Assembly (NCBI GenBank): GCA_964579575.1
Contig: CAZOGL010000013.1
Span: forward strand, 1-39,840
Direction: 5' to 3'
Source: CAVEFW01 sp964579575
GTDB taxonomy: Bacteria; Actinomycetota; Coriobacteriia; Coriobacteriales; Eggerthellaceae
DNA length: 39,840 nucleotides
The position numbers were made by a program, and so were the translations under genes. The notes beneath the pieces are model-generated. The model worked only from the letters and a program-made list of their open reading frames with translations, ran no database searches and had not been told where the DNA came from. Positions 23,248-31,942 of the stretch are shown one piece after another (within the stretch, counting starts at the first letter, position 1; every line of letters begins with the position of its first letter).

Positions 23248-23796
23248 ATGGATTTCGATGCGGTTGAATTCAAGAGCAAGATTAAGAGCGTGGTCATCTC
23301 CGAGGAGGAGATCAAAAGGAAAATACGTGAGGTCGGTCGCTGGATCAGCGATGAGTACAAGGACAAACCGTTGCTGATCATCAGCATCTTGAAGGGTTCG
23401 TTTGTCTTTGCATCAGACCTGATCCGTGCCATCGACATTCCCTGCGATGTCGCGTTTATGGTGGCCAAGAGCTATTCCGGTTTAACATCTTGCGGTGAGG
23501 TCAAGATCTCGCTTGACGTTGAGCAGGACTTGAGCAAATACCACGTCATCATCGCTGAGGACATCATCGACACCGGTCGAACCCTGTCCTTTGTTGTCGA
23601 GAAGCTCAAAGAACGCAACCCCTTGTCCCTCAAGGTGATTACCCTTCTCGACAAGCCCGACCGTCGCGTCGTCAAGATGGATGCGGACATCTCGTTGTTC
23701 ACCATTCCCGATCTTTTTATCATCGGCTATGGTCTCGATTACAACGAGGCCTACCGTAATCTCCCCTATGTTGGCGAATACGACGAAGGCGCTTAA
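23248..23796 (+). CDS. hpt: Hypoxanthine phosphoribosyltransferase
   Basis: Purine-salvage enzyme converting hypoxanthine or guanine and PRPP to IMP or GMP. The PRPP loop reads VIIAEDIIDTGRTLS near residue 100. The early LLIISILKGSFVFASDLIRAI (start of the flexible region) and VAKSYSG motif are typical, as is the C-terminal FIIGYGLDYNEAYRNLPYVG. The 182-residue length is normal. ATG 23248 has TTAGGGGAGAAG upstream; the longer frame from 23185 is not supported by a ribosome site. This is a housekeeping gene with its own upstream region. Confidence 0.95.
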   Translation: MDFDAVEFKSKIKSVVISEEEIKRKIREVGRWISDEYKDKPLLIISILKGSFVFASDLIRAIDIPCDVAFMVAKSYSGLTSCGEVKISLDVEQDLSKYHVIIAEDIIDTGRTLSFVVEKLKERNPLSLKVITLLDKPDRRVVKMDADISLFTIPDLFIIGYGLDYNEAYRNLPYVGEYDEGA

Positions 23797-23917
23797 GCGC
23801 GCTCGTAAGAGGATTCGGATCATTTTTCGCGAGCGAAATAAGAGATTCTCCTCGTAGGCACCCTCTGTTCTTTGTAGCGCTATGATTAGCAGGTTGAGTA
23901 GGGGAGAGGGTCTGCGA

Positions 23918-25363
23918 ATGAGTCAATCGGACAACGCATCAGACAACGCATCGGACAACGTATCGGACAACGCATCAGAAAACGCACCGGACAACACATC
24001 GAACAACGTACGTCATTTTGGTCGTATTGCGGCGGTTTACCTGCTCGGTCTGCTTGTGGGTGGCCTCTATGTCGGGATTGTGGCGCCGCTTCGTACAGTG
24101 ATCCAGTCAGATATGGCCATCGACAGCTCCCTGGGCATTTGGATCATCAACATCTATACCTTGTTCTACGCCGCCACCATTCCCGTGGCGGGCAATCTTG
24201 CCGATCGCTATGGGCGCAAGAGCGTGTATTGCGGCTGTCTTGCGATTTTCAGCCTCGGAGCGTTGTTGTGTGGCGTCTCCCAAACATTAGGCGGCTTTCC
24301 GCTCCTGCTTTTGGGACGAGTGATCCAAGCGGCTGGTGCCGGCGGGGTCATCCCTGTTGCCACGTCGGCCATGGGTGTCCTCGCCCCTGAGGGCAAACGG
24401 GGCATGTGGCTCGGTATCTCCTCGGCGGTCGCGGGCCTTGCCAACGTCCTCGGCGCCGCCGTCGGCAGCGTCATCTCCTCCATCGTCGGCGTCCATGGCT
24501 GGTGTTGGGCGTTTTTCGTAGTGGTGCCCATCGGCGTTTTGTTGGTTTTGCTCGCGCTTTTGTGGTTGCCTCGAAGCGAGGTCAAGCCCCAAGGCCGCCT
24601 TGACGTGCCAGGCTCCATCTTGTTCGTGGCTTTCGTCCTGTGTTTGCTTGTGGGTCTCAAAGGTATCGAGTTTGCCGATCCGATTGGGTCGGCCTTAAAA
24701 GCAACTACGTTCGGGCCGGTGCTTGCGGCTGTCGTGCTTGTCCTTGTGTTTCGCGTCGTCGAGCATCGCGCACAAGATCCGGTGTTCCACCTCAAGTACC
24801 TGCACAACCGTCGGATCAGGATCATCATGGCGGTTTCCTTCTTTGTGGGGTGTTGCATCATCACCATGTCCCTCGTGCCGGAGTTTGCCGAGGCGGTCCT
24901 TGGCGCCGAGGTGGGGTCTGGCGGTTACTACATGGCCATCATCGGCATCTTCGCCATCGTTGGTCCGCCGGTGGGAGGCAAGCTTATCGATAAGCATGGC
25001 GCGAAGCCGGTTTTGCTTTCGGGCTTGTTGGTGACGGCCGCCGGGTTCGGGTTCCTCGCTTTCTTCGTCACGGCAAATCCGAGTATCCCCGCAATGTTGG
25101 TCGGTTTGTCCGTGGTGGGGCTTGGCATGGGATTCACCATGGGTACGCCTCTCAATTACATGATTTTGCAGAACACCACGGATGAGGAATCGAGTTCGGC
25201 TATCGCCACCATCTCGTTGGTGAGGCAGATGGGCACGACGTTGGCCCCAGCCTTGCTTGTCGGGTTCACCACGGCCGGCTTGGGCATTGCAGGCTATTGC
25301 TACATGATGGCTACCGTGATGGTCACAAACCTTGTCAGCATGGCATTGCTTGCCCGATACTGA
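23918..25363 (+). CDS. MFS multidrug exporter, DHA2 (14-TMS) type
   Basis: The 481-residue transporter has 12-14 membrane helices and motif A GNLADRYGRKSVY between helices 2 and 3, plus the antiporter motif region GRVIQAAGAGGVIPVA. It probably exports drugs or toxic organics using the proton gradient. The N-terminus is odd: about 28 residues made of SDNA-type tetrapeptides, encoded by seven 12-bp repeats (23927-24010). This is a hydrophilic cytoplasmic tail not usual in the family. ATG 23918 follows GGGAGAGG. The ogt gene follows closely. Confidence 0.88.
   Translation: MSQSDNASDNASDNVSDNASENAPDNTSNNVRHFGRIAAVYLLGLLVGGLYVGIVAPLRTVIQSDMAIDSSLGIWIINIYTLFYAATIPVAGNLADRYGRKSVYCGCLAIFSLGALLCGVSQTLGGFPLLLLGRVIQAAGAGGVIPVATSAMGVLAPEGKRGMWLGISSAVAGLANVLGAAVGSVISSIVGVHGWCWAFFVVVPIGVLLVLLALLWLPRSEVKPQGRLDVPGSILFVAFVLCLLVGLKGIEFADPIGSALKATTFGPVLAAVVLVLVFRVVEHRAQDPVFHLKYLHNRRIRIIMAVSFFVGCCIITMSLVPEFAEAVLGAEVGSGGYYMAIIGIFAIVGPPVGGKLIDKHGAKPVLLSGLLVTAAGFGFLAFFVTANPSIPAMLVGLSVVGLGMGFTMGTPLNYMILQNTTDEESSSAIATISLVRQMGTTLAPALLVGFTTAGLGIAGYCYMMATVMVTNLVSMALLARY
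23927..24010 (+). repeat. Seven in-frame 12-bp repeats (SDNA-type tetrapeptides)
   Basis: The unit TCGGACAACGCA starts at 23927 and recurs every 12 bp to 24010 with base changes, encoding SDNA, SDNV, SENA, PDNT and SNNV. The period keeps the reading frame, so copy-number change would lengthen or shorten the tail without breaking the protein. Confidence 0.85.
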
Positions 25364-25388
25364 CATACACAAGCGAAAGGAGCGCACC

Positions 25389-25928
25389 ATGGCATACGCA
25401 CGTTGGTACCGCGATACGATAATCGGCGACATCTATCTGACCTCGAATGGCACCGAGCTTACCGGTCTTTGGTTTGACACCCACCAAAAATATTGGGCTC
25501 CCTCGCCAGAGGACGAACTTACATGTGACCTTCCGATCTTCGATCAGACCCAAGCGTGGCTCGACGTTTATTTCCAAGGCAAGGACCCCGGCCCCCTGCC
25601 TCCGGTAAACCTCGAACGCGTCACCCCTTTCCGCAGGATGGTATGCGAGGAGATGTGCAAGATTCCTTACGGTACCCTCACCACCTACGGCGAGATTGCC
25701 AAAACCCTTGCAAGACGGCTTGGCAAGGAGAAGATGTCCGCACGGGCGGTGGGCGGAGGAGTTGGCCACAATCCCATCAGTATCATCATCCCTTGCCATC
25801 GCGTCGTTGGTGCGAACAAGAACCTCACGGGATACGGCGGGGGAATCAAGCGCAAGATCGCCCTTTTGGAGTTGGAGGGGTTTGACATGGACCAATTCAT
25901 CATTCCGACGAAGGGTACCGCTTTGTAG
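25389..25928 (+). CDS. ogt: Methylated-DNA-protein cysteine methyltransferase
   Basis: Suicide DNA repair enzyme that takes the methyl group from O6-methylguanine. The active site IIPCHRVVG, the upstream IPYGTLTTYGEIAK wing and the C-terminal YGGGIKRKIALLELEG are all present. The length of 179 residues fits Ogt. ATG 25389 has AAAGGAG 7 nt upstream. The previous gene (MFS exporter) ends 25 bp before, so they may be co-transcribed. The alkylation-repair glycosylase gene lies 7 kb away. Confidence 0.93.
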   Translation: MAYARWYRDTIIGDIYLTSNGTELTGLWFDTHQKYWAPSPEDELTCDLPIFDQTQAWLDVYFQGKDPGPLPPVNLERVTPFRRMVCEEMCKIPYGTLTTYGEIAKTLARRLGKEKMSARAVGGGVGHNPISIIIPCHRVVGANKNLTGYGGGIKRKIALLELEGFDMDQFIIPTKGTAL

Positions 25929-26142
25929 GGTAGTGCTTTGTGAAGAGAAAGCTCTTGCGAAAAATGCAGATCTTGAGAGGCTCTCGAGAAAAAATAACGC
26001 AAAAAAATGCTTACGAAGAACGGTAAAAAAGCGTAACCTGCAATGCGATAACAAGTAACGTATTGTGCAGTCCCACAGGCATAGCTCCTGATTGAGTGAC
26101 GAGCAATTTCAACGTCAAACAATTCAGAGAGGGGCTTGAGCT
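25929..26142. promoter_or_regulatory. AT-rich intergenic region with hairpins
   Basis: Two small inverted repeats follow the ogt stop: AAGAG/CTCTT (25943-25956) and CTTGAGAG/CTCTCGAG (25972-25988). The second is followed by A-runs, not T-runs. The region between 25985 and 26060 is very A-rich and probably holds the promoter for the next gene, but no clear -35/-10 pair was found. GAGAGGGG at 26127-26134 is the ribosome site for TTG 26143. Confidence 0.35.
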
Positions 26143-28044
26143 TTGGGCAAGCAGAGTAACATCATGCTGCTTATCGTCATGTACGGCAGCGCATTCCTTG
26201 CAGGTTTCAACGAAAATCTTATGAACATGGGCCTTATGGCCATGATGTCGGAGTACGGGGTGGATTCAATCACCGCCCAATGGACCGTCACGGGATACAT
26301 GATCGTATCCACGATCGTTGTGACCGCCATGGCGTTCCTCTATCGCAGGTTCAAGCTGCGCTTGTTGTTCTTCGTCGGTGCCCTTTTTGCCGTGCTTGGC
26401 TCGGTGCTGGGGCTGTTTGCGACCAGTTTCGAGATGCTTATGGCCGCCCGATTGCTCCAGGCTTTTGGGGCGGGCATGTTCATACCCATGATGATGAACA
26501 CCATCCTTTTGGTTGTTCCTAAGAACAGGCTTGGCTCCTACATGGCAATCGGCGGATGCATGATCAGTTTCGGTCCCGCGTTCGCCCCGGTGGTGTGCGG
26601 CTTCTTGGTGACGAGCATCGGGTGGCACAGCGTGTTTATGGTGCCCTTGGTCGGGATGATCGTGATCGTCTTGATAGGCATCGTGTCTGTAAGGAATTTT
26701 GACAATGACGCGGCCCATCTTGATGTGTTGTCCCTTCTGTTGTCTGCCGTCTTGCTGTTCACGCTCTCGTTCGGTCTTTCCCAACTTTCCGTGAACCTGT
26801 TTGCCGGTTCAATCTCCCTTGGCGTCGCCGTCCTCTCCGCGGTGTTTTTCGTCATCCGTCAAGGCAAGGTTGAATATCCTCTCATCGACTTGCGCCCCAT
26901 GTCCCGCTCAACGTTTTGGCCTGCGACCTTGTTGGTGTTCGTCGCGATGTTGATCACCTTCTCCCTGTCCGTGCTGCTTCCCTTGTATTTCGAGGGTTCC
27001 CTCGGAATGAGCGCCCTGTTCGCCGGGCTGGTCATCTTGGTTCCCGTGCTTGCCAACTGCGGCGCCACCATCGTGGGTGGTCGCATCATGGACGCAAAGG
27101 GGGAGTGGCCCTTGCTTCCCGCGGGATTCCTGTTGATGGCGATCGGCGTTGCTGGGATGGCGGTCGTTTCGGTCGCTATGTCGGTGCCGCTGATGTTCGT
27201 CGCTGCGCTCGTTGCCTATGCCGGCGTCGGCCTTGTGTTCTCTCCGTCCCAAACTGCGGGGCTGCGCACCCTTCCTCCTCGGGAGAACCCGTTCGGCGTT
27301 GCGATCATGACTACCATGACCCAAATCGCCGCATGCATCGGCCCATCCCTTTTCGTGGGCGTGATGTCGGGCTCCCAAGCCGGGTCTTTGGCTGCTGGCG
27401 CCTCTTCTGAGTCGGCGACGGCCACCGGCTTCTCTGCCGCAATATTTGTGGCGTTCGTCTTTGCGGTCATCGGTTTCATAGCTGCGCTTCTGTTCGCATT
27501 CAAGGCGAAGCAGGCGAGCGAATCGGGGGAAACCGGACGCGCCCAAGAGGACGAGGGCCCTCTCTCCCGTATCAGTCTCTCTTCGCTTGTTGATCCCAAC
27601 CCCGTCCTCTTCTCTGCAACAGACCCTGTGTTCGTCGCGATGCGCACCATGGTTGAGAACGGGATTGAGGGTGCGCCCGTTGTGGATGACGAAGACAAGT
27701 TGGCAGGATATCTCTCCGATGGGGACATCATGCGTTTCCTCGCTGAGAAGCACCCCACCTTCACCACTTCGTATTCCTTTGTCGAGGCGGCAAACAACCA
27801 GACCATCGATGAGCGCATGAAAGAGCTGATGGATCTCCCCGTTAACCGTATCTGTACCGAGAATGCCGTGACGCTTCCTATGAATGCCAGCCTCAAGCGG
27901 GCGTGTAACCTGCTCTCCCAAAAGCGCATCAAGAACGTCCCCCTTGTTGACGAAGGCGGGCGCGTGGTCGCCTCCCTTAATCGTGCAAGATTCCTTCGTG
28001 CCACCATGGAGGTCTATCTTGATCAGAAGAATCTGGCTCGTTAG
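26143..28044 (+). CDS. MFS transporter (DHA2-like) fused to a CBS domain pair
   Basis: TTG 26143 follows GAGAGGGG by 8 nt. Residues 1 to about 460 form a 14-helix MFS transporter (AARLLQAFGAGMFIPMMM, QWTVTGYMIVSTIVVTAMAF). A charged linker leads to two CBS motifs: IEGAPVVDDEDKLAGYLSDG followed by DIMRFL, and IKNVPLVDEGGRVVASLNRA. CBS pairs bind AMP, ATP or SAM-type nucleotides and act as regulatory switches, so transport may be gated by cell energy state. The full length of 633 residues is above the usual 460-520 of DHA2 members. The substrate is unknown. A small relic of the same C-terminus lies just downstream. Confidence 0.85.
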   Translation: MGKQSNIMLLIVMYGSAFLAGFNENLMNMGLMAMMSEYGVDSITAQWTVTGYMIVSTIVVTAMAFLYRRFKLRLLFFVGALFAVLGSVLGLFATSFEMLMAARLLQAFGAGMFIPMMMNTILLVVPKNRLGSYMAIGGCMISFGPAFAPVVCGFLVTSIGWHSVFMVPLVGMIVIVLIGIVSVRNFDNDAAHLDVLSLLLSAVLLFTLSFGLSQLSVNLFAGSISLGVAVLSAVFFVIRQGKVEYPLIDLRPMSRSTFWPATLLVFVAMLITFSLSVLLPLYFEGSLGMSALFAGLVILVPVLANCGATIVGGRIMDAKGEWPLLPAGFLLMAIGVAGMAVVSVAMSVPLMFVAALVAYAGVGLVFSPSQTAGLRTLPPRENPFGVAIMTTMTQIAACIGPSLFVGVMSGSQAGSLAAGASSESATATGFSAAIFVAFVFAVIGFIAALLFAFKAKQASESGETGRAQEDEGPLSRISLSSLVDPNPVLFSATDPVFVAMRTMVENGIEGAPVVDDEDKLAGYLSDGDIMRFLAEKHPTFTTSYSFVEAANNQTIDERMKELMDLPVNRICTENAVTLPMNASLKRACNLLSQKRIKNVPLVDEGGRVVASLNRARFLRATMEVYLDQKNLAR

Positions 28045-28078
28045 GTGTGTTTGTATGGACGTGGTATTGCCATAGGGG

Positions 28079-28105
28079 ATCTACCTTGACCAAAAGGACC
28101 TGGCC
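28079..28105 (+). pseudogene. Relic of a second MFS-CBS C-terminus
   Basis: This stretch translates as IYLDQKDLAL, matching the end of the preceding gene (VYLDQKNLAR, 28013-28042) with differences mostly at third codon positions. That pattern points to decayed paralogous coding sequence, not recent slippage. No ribosome site or full frame is present. 28106-28223 otherwise shows no gene. Confidence 0.45.
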
Positions 28106-28223
28106 CTCCAGGGCGCTCCGCCGACCATTTCGGTAACATGTCCGCTTATGGAGTTCGGGATTGCGGGCAGATGTTGTTCTGGTAGCCTATCAAAAAGGGA
28201 AAAATTAATATCAGGACTGATTC

Positions 28224-29657
28224 ATGGACTTTGTTGAATTTTTGAATCAGGTGGACTCCATCGTGTGGGGTCTGCCTATGATTATCTTTTTGGTTGGTAC
28301 ACACCTCTATTTCACCATCCGTACGGGCTTTATCCAACGAAAGCTCCCGATGGCGATCAAGATGTCGCTCAAGCGTGACGAGGACACGGAAGGGGATATC
28401 TCTCCTTTCGCTGCGTTGGCTACGGCTCTGGCGGCGACTATCGGAACCGGCTCCATCGTCGGAGTTGCCACCGCGGTGCTCTCTGGCGGCCCGGGTTCAA
28501 TCTTTTGGATGTGGGTCATCGGCATGCTCGGCATGGCTACCAAGTACGCCGAGGTGTTCGCTGCGGTGCGTTATCGTGTGAAAGATCGCTACGACCAGAT
28601 GGTCGGCGGCGCCATGTATATCTGGGACCGCGCTTTCATTCGCAACGGGCACAGACCTGTTTGGGCGCGCATTGGCGGTGTTCTCTTCGCGTTGTTTATG
28701 GCGATTGCAGCCATCGGTACCGGATGCGCGGTGCAATCCTCCGCCATCACCGGCATTATCATCTCAAGCGGTCTTAACGTCCCGGAATGGATATGCGGCC
28801 TCGTCGTCGCCTTGTTGGTGGGCGCTGTCATTTTCGGCGGTGTGCGTTCCATCTCGGTGGTATGCGAGAAGCTCGTTCCTTTCATGGCGGCGGCATACGG
28901 CTTGGGATGCGTCGCCATACTTTGCATGAACGGAGGCGCCATCGTTGATGCGGTGGTGATGATCATCCAGTGTGCGTTCACTCCCCAAGCGGCGTTTGGA
29001 GGCGCGGTGGGTTCGGGAGTGCTTGCGGCGTTGCAATTCGGTGCGGCGCGCGGCCTTTTCTCCAATGAGGCAGGCATGGGCACCGCGGCGATCATCGCGT
29101 CTGCAGCCAAGACGAAAAACCCTTCTGAGCAGGCCCTCATCGCCATGACGGGAGTGTTTTGGTCCACGGGGCTCATCTGTGTGCTTACAGGCCTCGTGTT
29201 GGTGACCACCATGATCGTCCACCCGGAGATCTCGGCTGAGATACTTGTCGACCCGTCGGTATTCACGGGGGCAAAACTTGCCAGCACGGCCTTTGCCACC
29301 ATTCCCTACATCGGTACGCCTATCCTTGTGCTTGGACTTTGCACCTTTGCCTACTCGACGATTATCGGATGGTCCTACTACGGCTCGCGTTGCGTCGTCT
29401 ATCTCTTCGGCAACGTCGGCGTCCGGCCCTACCAGGTCATCTATGTTGTCGGGGCGTTCTTGGGCGCCATCGGCATCGGAGACGTGGTTTGGATCATCGC
29501 CGATATCACGAATGCACTCATGGCGATCCCTAACCTCGTCGTCATCTTGTTGTTGTCCGGCGTCATCGTAAAAGGGACGCGCCACTACGTGTTCGATGGG
29601 AACATCGACGAGTTGGACGAGACGCCGATACCTCGAGCGTCAGACTTGCCGAAATAG
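28224..29657 (+). CDS. Amino acid carrier protein, AGCS family (alanine/glycine:cation symporter)
   Basis: The 477-residue protein has about 11 membrane helices. Family signatures include ALAATIGTGSIVGVATAVLSGGPG, in which the signature lies across helix 3, and GAARGLFSNEAGMGTAAI later in the chain. It imports alanine or glycine (some members other small amino acids) with Na+ or H+. ATG 28224 follows AGGA by about 7 nt. It is a single gene with a free upstream region, giving no further clue to substrate. Confidence 0.92.
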   Translation: MDFVEFLNQVDSIVWGLPMIIFLVGTHLYFTIRTGFIQRKLPMAIKMSLKRDEDTEGDISPFAALATALAATIGTGSIVGVATAVLSGGPGSIFWMWVIGMLGMATKYAEVFAAVRYRVKDRYDQMVGGAMYIWDRAFIRNGHRPVWARIGGVLFALFMAIAAIGTGCAVQSSAITGIIISSGLNVPEWICGLVVALLVGAVIFGGVRSISVVCEKLVPFMAAAYGLGCVAILCMNGGAIVDAVVMIIQCAFTPQAAFGGAVGSGVLAALQFGAARGLFSNEAGMGTAAIIASAAKTKNPSEQALIAMTGVFWSTGLICVLTGLVLVTTMIVHPEISAEILVDPSVFTGAKLASTAFATIPYIGTPILVLGLCTFAYSTIIGWSYYGSRCVVYLFGNVGVRPYQVIYVVGAFLGAIGIGDVVWIIADITNALMAIPNLVVILLLSGVIVKGTRHYVFDGNIDELDETPIPRASDLPK

Positions 29658-29709
29658 GGGTAAGACAATCTCACGTATCCTGGCGATTGCCAAAAGACTT
29701 TGCACGTCC

Positions 29710-29741
29710 TTGACAACTATTTCTTCAGTAAAACGTATACT
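29710..29741 (+). promoter_or_regulatory. Promoter of the two-component pair, possibly leaderless
   Basis: TTGACA at 29710-29715 is a perfect -35, and TATACT at 29736-29741 is a good -10, with 20 bp between them, which is long. A start 7 nt after the -10 falls on the A of ATG 29748, and there is no ribosome-binding site. The long spacer could mean that an activator is needed. Confidence 0.5.
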
Positions 29742-29747
29742 GTAGCC

Positions 29748-30449
29748 ATGATTTACTACGTTGAAGACGATGAAAACATCCGCGATTTAGCTTTGTACGC
29801 ACTTTCCGCCCAAGGCTTGGAGGCGCGCGGCTTCGCCTCGGCTGTTGAGTTCAAACAGGCGTTCATGGAGAATGTGCCCGACTTGGTGCTTTTGGACATC
29901 ATGCTTCCGGGAGAAGACGGTCTGTGCCTGTTGCAATGGATACGCGAAGATTCACCGTTAAGGCATGTTCCGGTGATGATGCTCACCGCCAAGGGTACCG
30001 AATATGACAAGGTACGTGGCCTTGACATGGGTGCGGACGACTATTTGGCCAAACCTTTTGGCGTGATGGAGCTGATAAGTCGGTGCAAGGCGCTCATTCG
30101 CCGTTCCTCGTTTGTGCATGATTGGGAGTCCCAACAAGGTGGGGGCGTCGTCATAGGACCTCTTGCCCTTTCTCCCGACAGCCACAGGGTTTTTTGTGCA
30201 GGGAGCGAATTGGAACTCACGTTGAAGGAGTTCGATCTCCTCAAGAAACTCATGGAGAGTCCTGGGCGCGCATTTTCCCGCTCCCAATTGATGGAGGATG
30301 TGTGGGGCACCACGTTCATTGGTGAGACCAGGACCGTGGATACCCATGTGCAGACGCTGCGGCGCAAGCTCAACGAGGCGGATCCTGGTGCAGGAAACCT
30401 GATTGAGACCGTTCGTGGCGTGGGATACCGCATGGCGGTAGAAGAATGA
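29748..30449 (+). CDS. OmpR/PhoB-type response regulator
   Basis: The receiver domain starts IYYVEDDENIRDLAL and has the acidic pocket (Asp7, Asp8) and phospho-acceptor Asp50 in LVLLDIMLPGEDG, Thr in MLTAKG and Lys in LAKPFG. The C-terminal winged helix ends RTVDTHVQTLRRKL and ETVRGVGYRM, typical of OmpR/PhoB. The 233-residue length is normal. ATG 29748 lacks a ribosome site; an in-frame upstream start at 29700 runs through the promoter and is rejected. Its stop overlaps the histidine kinase start. The regulon is unknown, but importer locus B begins about 100 bp after the kinase gene. Confidence 0.93.
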   Translation: MIYYVEDDENIRDLALYALSAQGLEARGFASAVEFKQAFMENVPDLVLLDIMLPGEDGLCLLQWIREDSPLRHVPVMMLTAKGTEYDKVRGLDMGADDYLAKPFGVMELISRCKALIRRSSFVHDWESQQGGGVVIGPLALSPDSHRVFCAGSELELTLKEFDLLKKLMESPGRAFSRSQLMEDVWGTTFIGETRTVDTHVQTLRRKLNEADPGAGNLIETVRGVGYRMAVEE

Positions 30450-31840
30450 CGAAAGCGGGGCGCGAAGGTGGGAAGAGCCTGGCTACCCACCTGTTTGCCA
30501 TTCTATTCTCGTTTGCGTTCATCTCGTTTGTCGTGGCGACCGCCATTGCAGCCTACATTAGTTGGACAGTATACGAGGGGGATGCGGAGCAACGTCTGAC
30601 CGCACAGCTCGAGGTGTGCGCCGCCCAGATTGACGGCATGGATTCCGAAGAGATGGTCGCCAAGCTTTCTGGTGTGGATTTGGCCAATACGCGCATCACC
30701 CTTGTCGCTTCAGACGGCTCCGTCCTGTACGACAGCGAAGTTGACGCCAAGGACATGAAAAACCACGGAAGCCGGCAAGAGATAGTCGCGGCCCAGAACA
30801 TAGGCGAGTCAGTGGTGCAACGCAAGTCCGAGACTACTGGGTCGGATTCCCTGTATGCGGCGGTGCGTGTCGGGCAGGACGATTCCGTGCTCAGGCTTGC
30901 CGAGACCCGAACCTCCCTGATGTTTTACCTCGGTGGCCTTTTGGTGCCCCTGGTTTTGGCTATCTTGGCTGCTGCTCTTTTGTCAGCGTTGATGGCGCGG
31001 ACGATTACCCGATACGTGACCGCGCCTTTACTCGACGTCAACCTCGACGAGCCGCTCAATTGCGAAACCTACAAGGAGGTTCGCCCCCTGCTTGGCAGGA
31101 TGGATGCGCAACGCGCTGAGCTCAAGGAGCAGAATTTGCGTCTCACGCAGGCGGTTACGCTCCGTAGGGAGTTCACGGGCAACGTGAGCCATGAGATGAA
31201 GTCGCCGTTGCAGGTCATCGGTGGCTATGCCGAACTCATAGAGAGCGGTATCACCAGCCCTGAGGATACGAAGAAGTTTGCGGGCATAATCCGATCGGAG
31301 TCACAAACAATGCGTGAGCTCATCGACGATGTGCTCACGCTGTCTCGACTTGACGAGGGGGTTAGCCAAGATCCGACCCCCTTTGATATCGCGGCGGTCA
31401 TCTCCCTTGTTGTCCAACGACTTGAGTTAACGGCGGAGTCGAAGGGCGTAGCCTTGCAAGTTGCTTGCGAGCACGGGGTCAAGGCTTTAGGCTTCGAACT
31501 CCAAGCTGAGCAGGCCGTATATAACCTTGTAGACAATGCCATCAGATACGGCAATGCGCGTGTCGAGATCAGGACTGACCTTGAGGGGGATTGGGTGAGG
31601 GTTTTCGTGTCAGACGACGGCCCGGGAATCCCCGCCGACCAGCGAGAGAGGATCTTCGAACGGTTTTACCGCCTCGACCCTTCCCGTTCAAGGAGTACCG
31701 GTGGGACGGGTTTGGGTCTCGCTATCGTCAAGCATGCTGCTGAGGACATGGGAGGATCTGTTCGAGTACAAGACGCGTCGATCGGTGGCGCGGAGTTCGT
31801 AATGGAACTACCCGCGCAACACGACGCGGCGCGCAGCTAA
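30446..31840 (+). CDS. PhoR/WalK-like sensor histidine kinase
   Basis: The 464-residue sensor has two membrane helices (about 13-37 and 155-180) enclosing an external domain of about 120 residues that could sense a surface signal. The H-box reads NVSHEMKSPLQVIGGY (His near residue 248). The ATPase domain has YNLVDNAIRYG, DDGPGIP and GGTGLGLAIVKH. There is no complete HAMP motif, only a short linker. ATG overlaps the regulator stop (ATGA), so the two genes are coupled. The sensed signal is unknown. Confidence 0.92.
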   Translation: MTKAGREGGKSLATHLFAILFSFAFISFVVATAIAAYISWTVYEGDAEQRLTAQLEVCAAQIDGMDSEEMVAKLSGVDLANTRITLVASDGSVLYDSEVDAKDMKNHGSRQEIVAAQNIGESVVQRKSETTGSDSLYAAVRVGQDDSVLRLAETRTSLMFYLGGLLVPLVLAILAAALLSALMARTITRYVTAPLLDVNLDEPLNCETYKEVRPLLGRMDAQRAELKEQNLRLTQAVTLRREFTGNVSHEMKSPLQVIGGYAELIESGITSPEDTKKFAGIIRSESQTMRELIDDVLTLSRLDEGVSQDPTPFDIAAVISLVVQRLELTAESKGVALQVACEHGVKALGFELQAEQAVYNLVDNAIRYGNARVEIRTDLEGDWVRVFVSDDGPGIPADQRERIFERFYRLDPSRSRSTGGTGLGLAIVKHAAEDMGGSVRVQDASIGGAEFVMELPAQHDAARS

Positions 31841-31942
31841 CTGCGTTGCTAACAGCGCGACTAACTATAACTTCATTATATGTTTGTGTAAGAATATACG
31901 CATTTGCAATATCTTGATCAGTTCGTGCGGGAAGGGGATAGG

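Noticed and set aside
23789..23800. Terminator after hpt (GCGCTTAAGCGC)
   Set aside because: The palindrome has no T-run after it and overlaps the stop codon; too weak to call.
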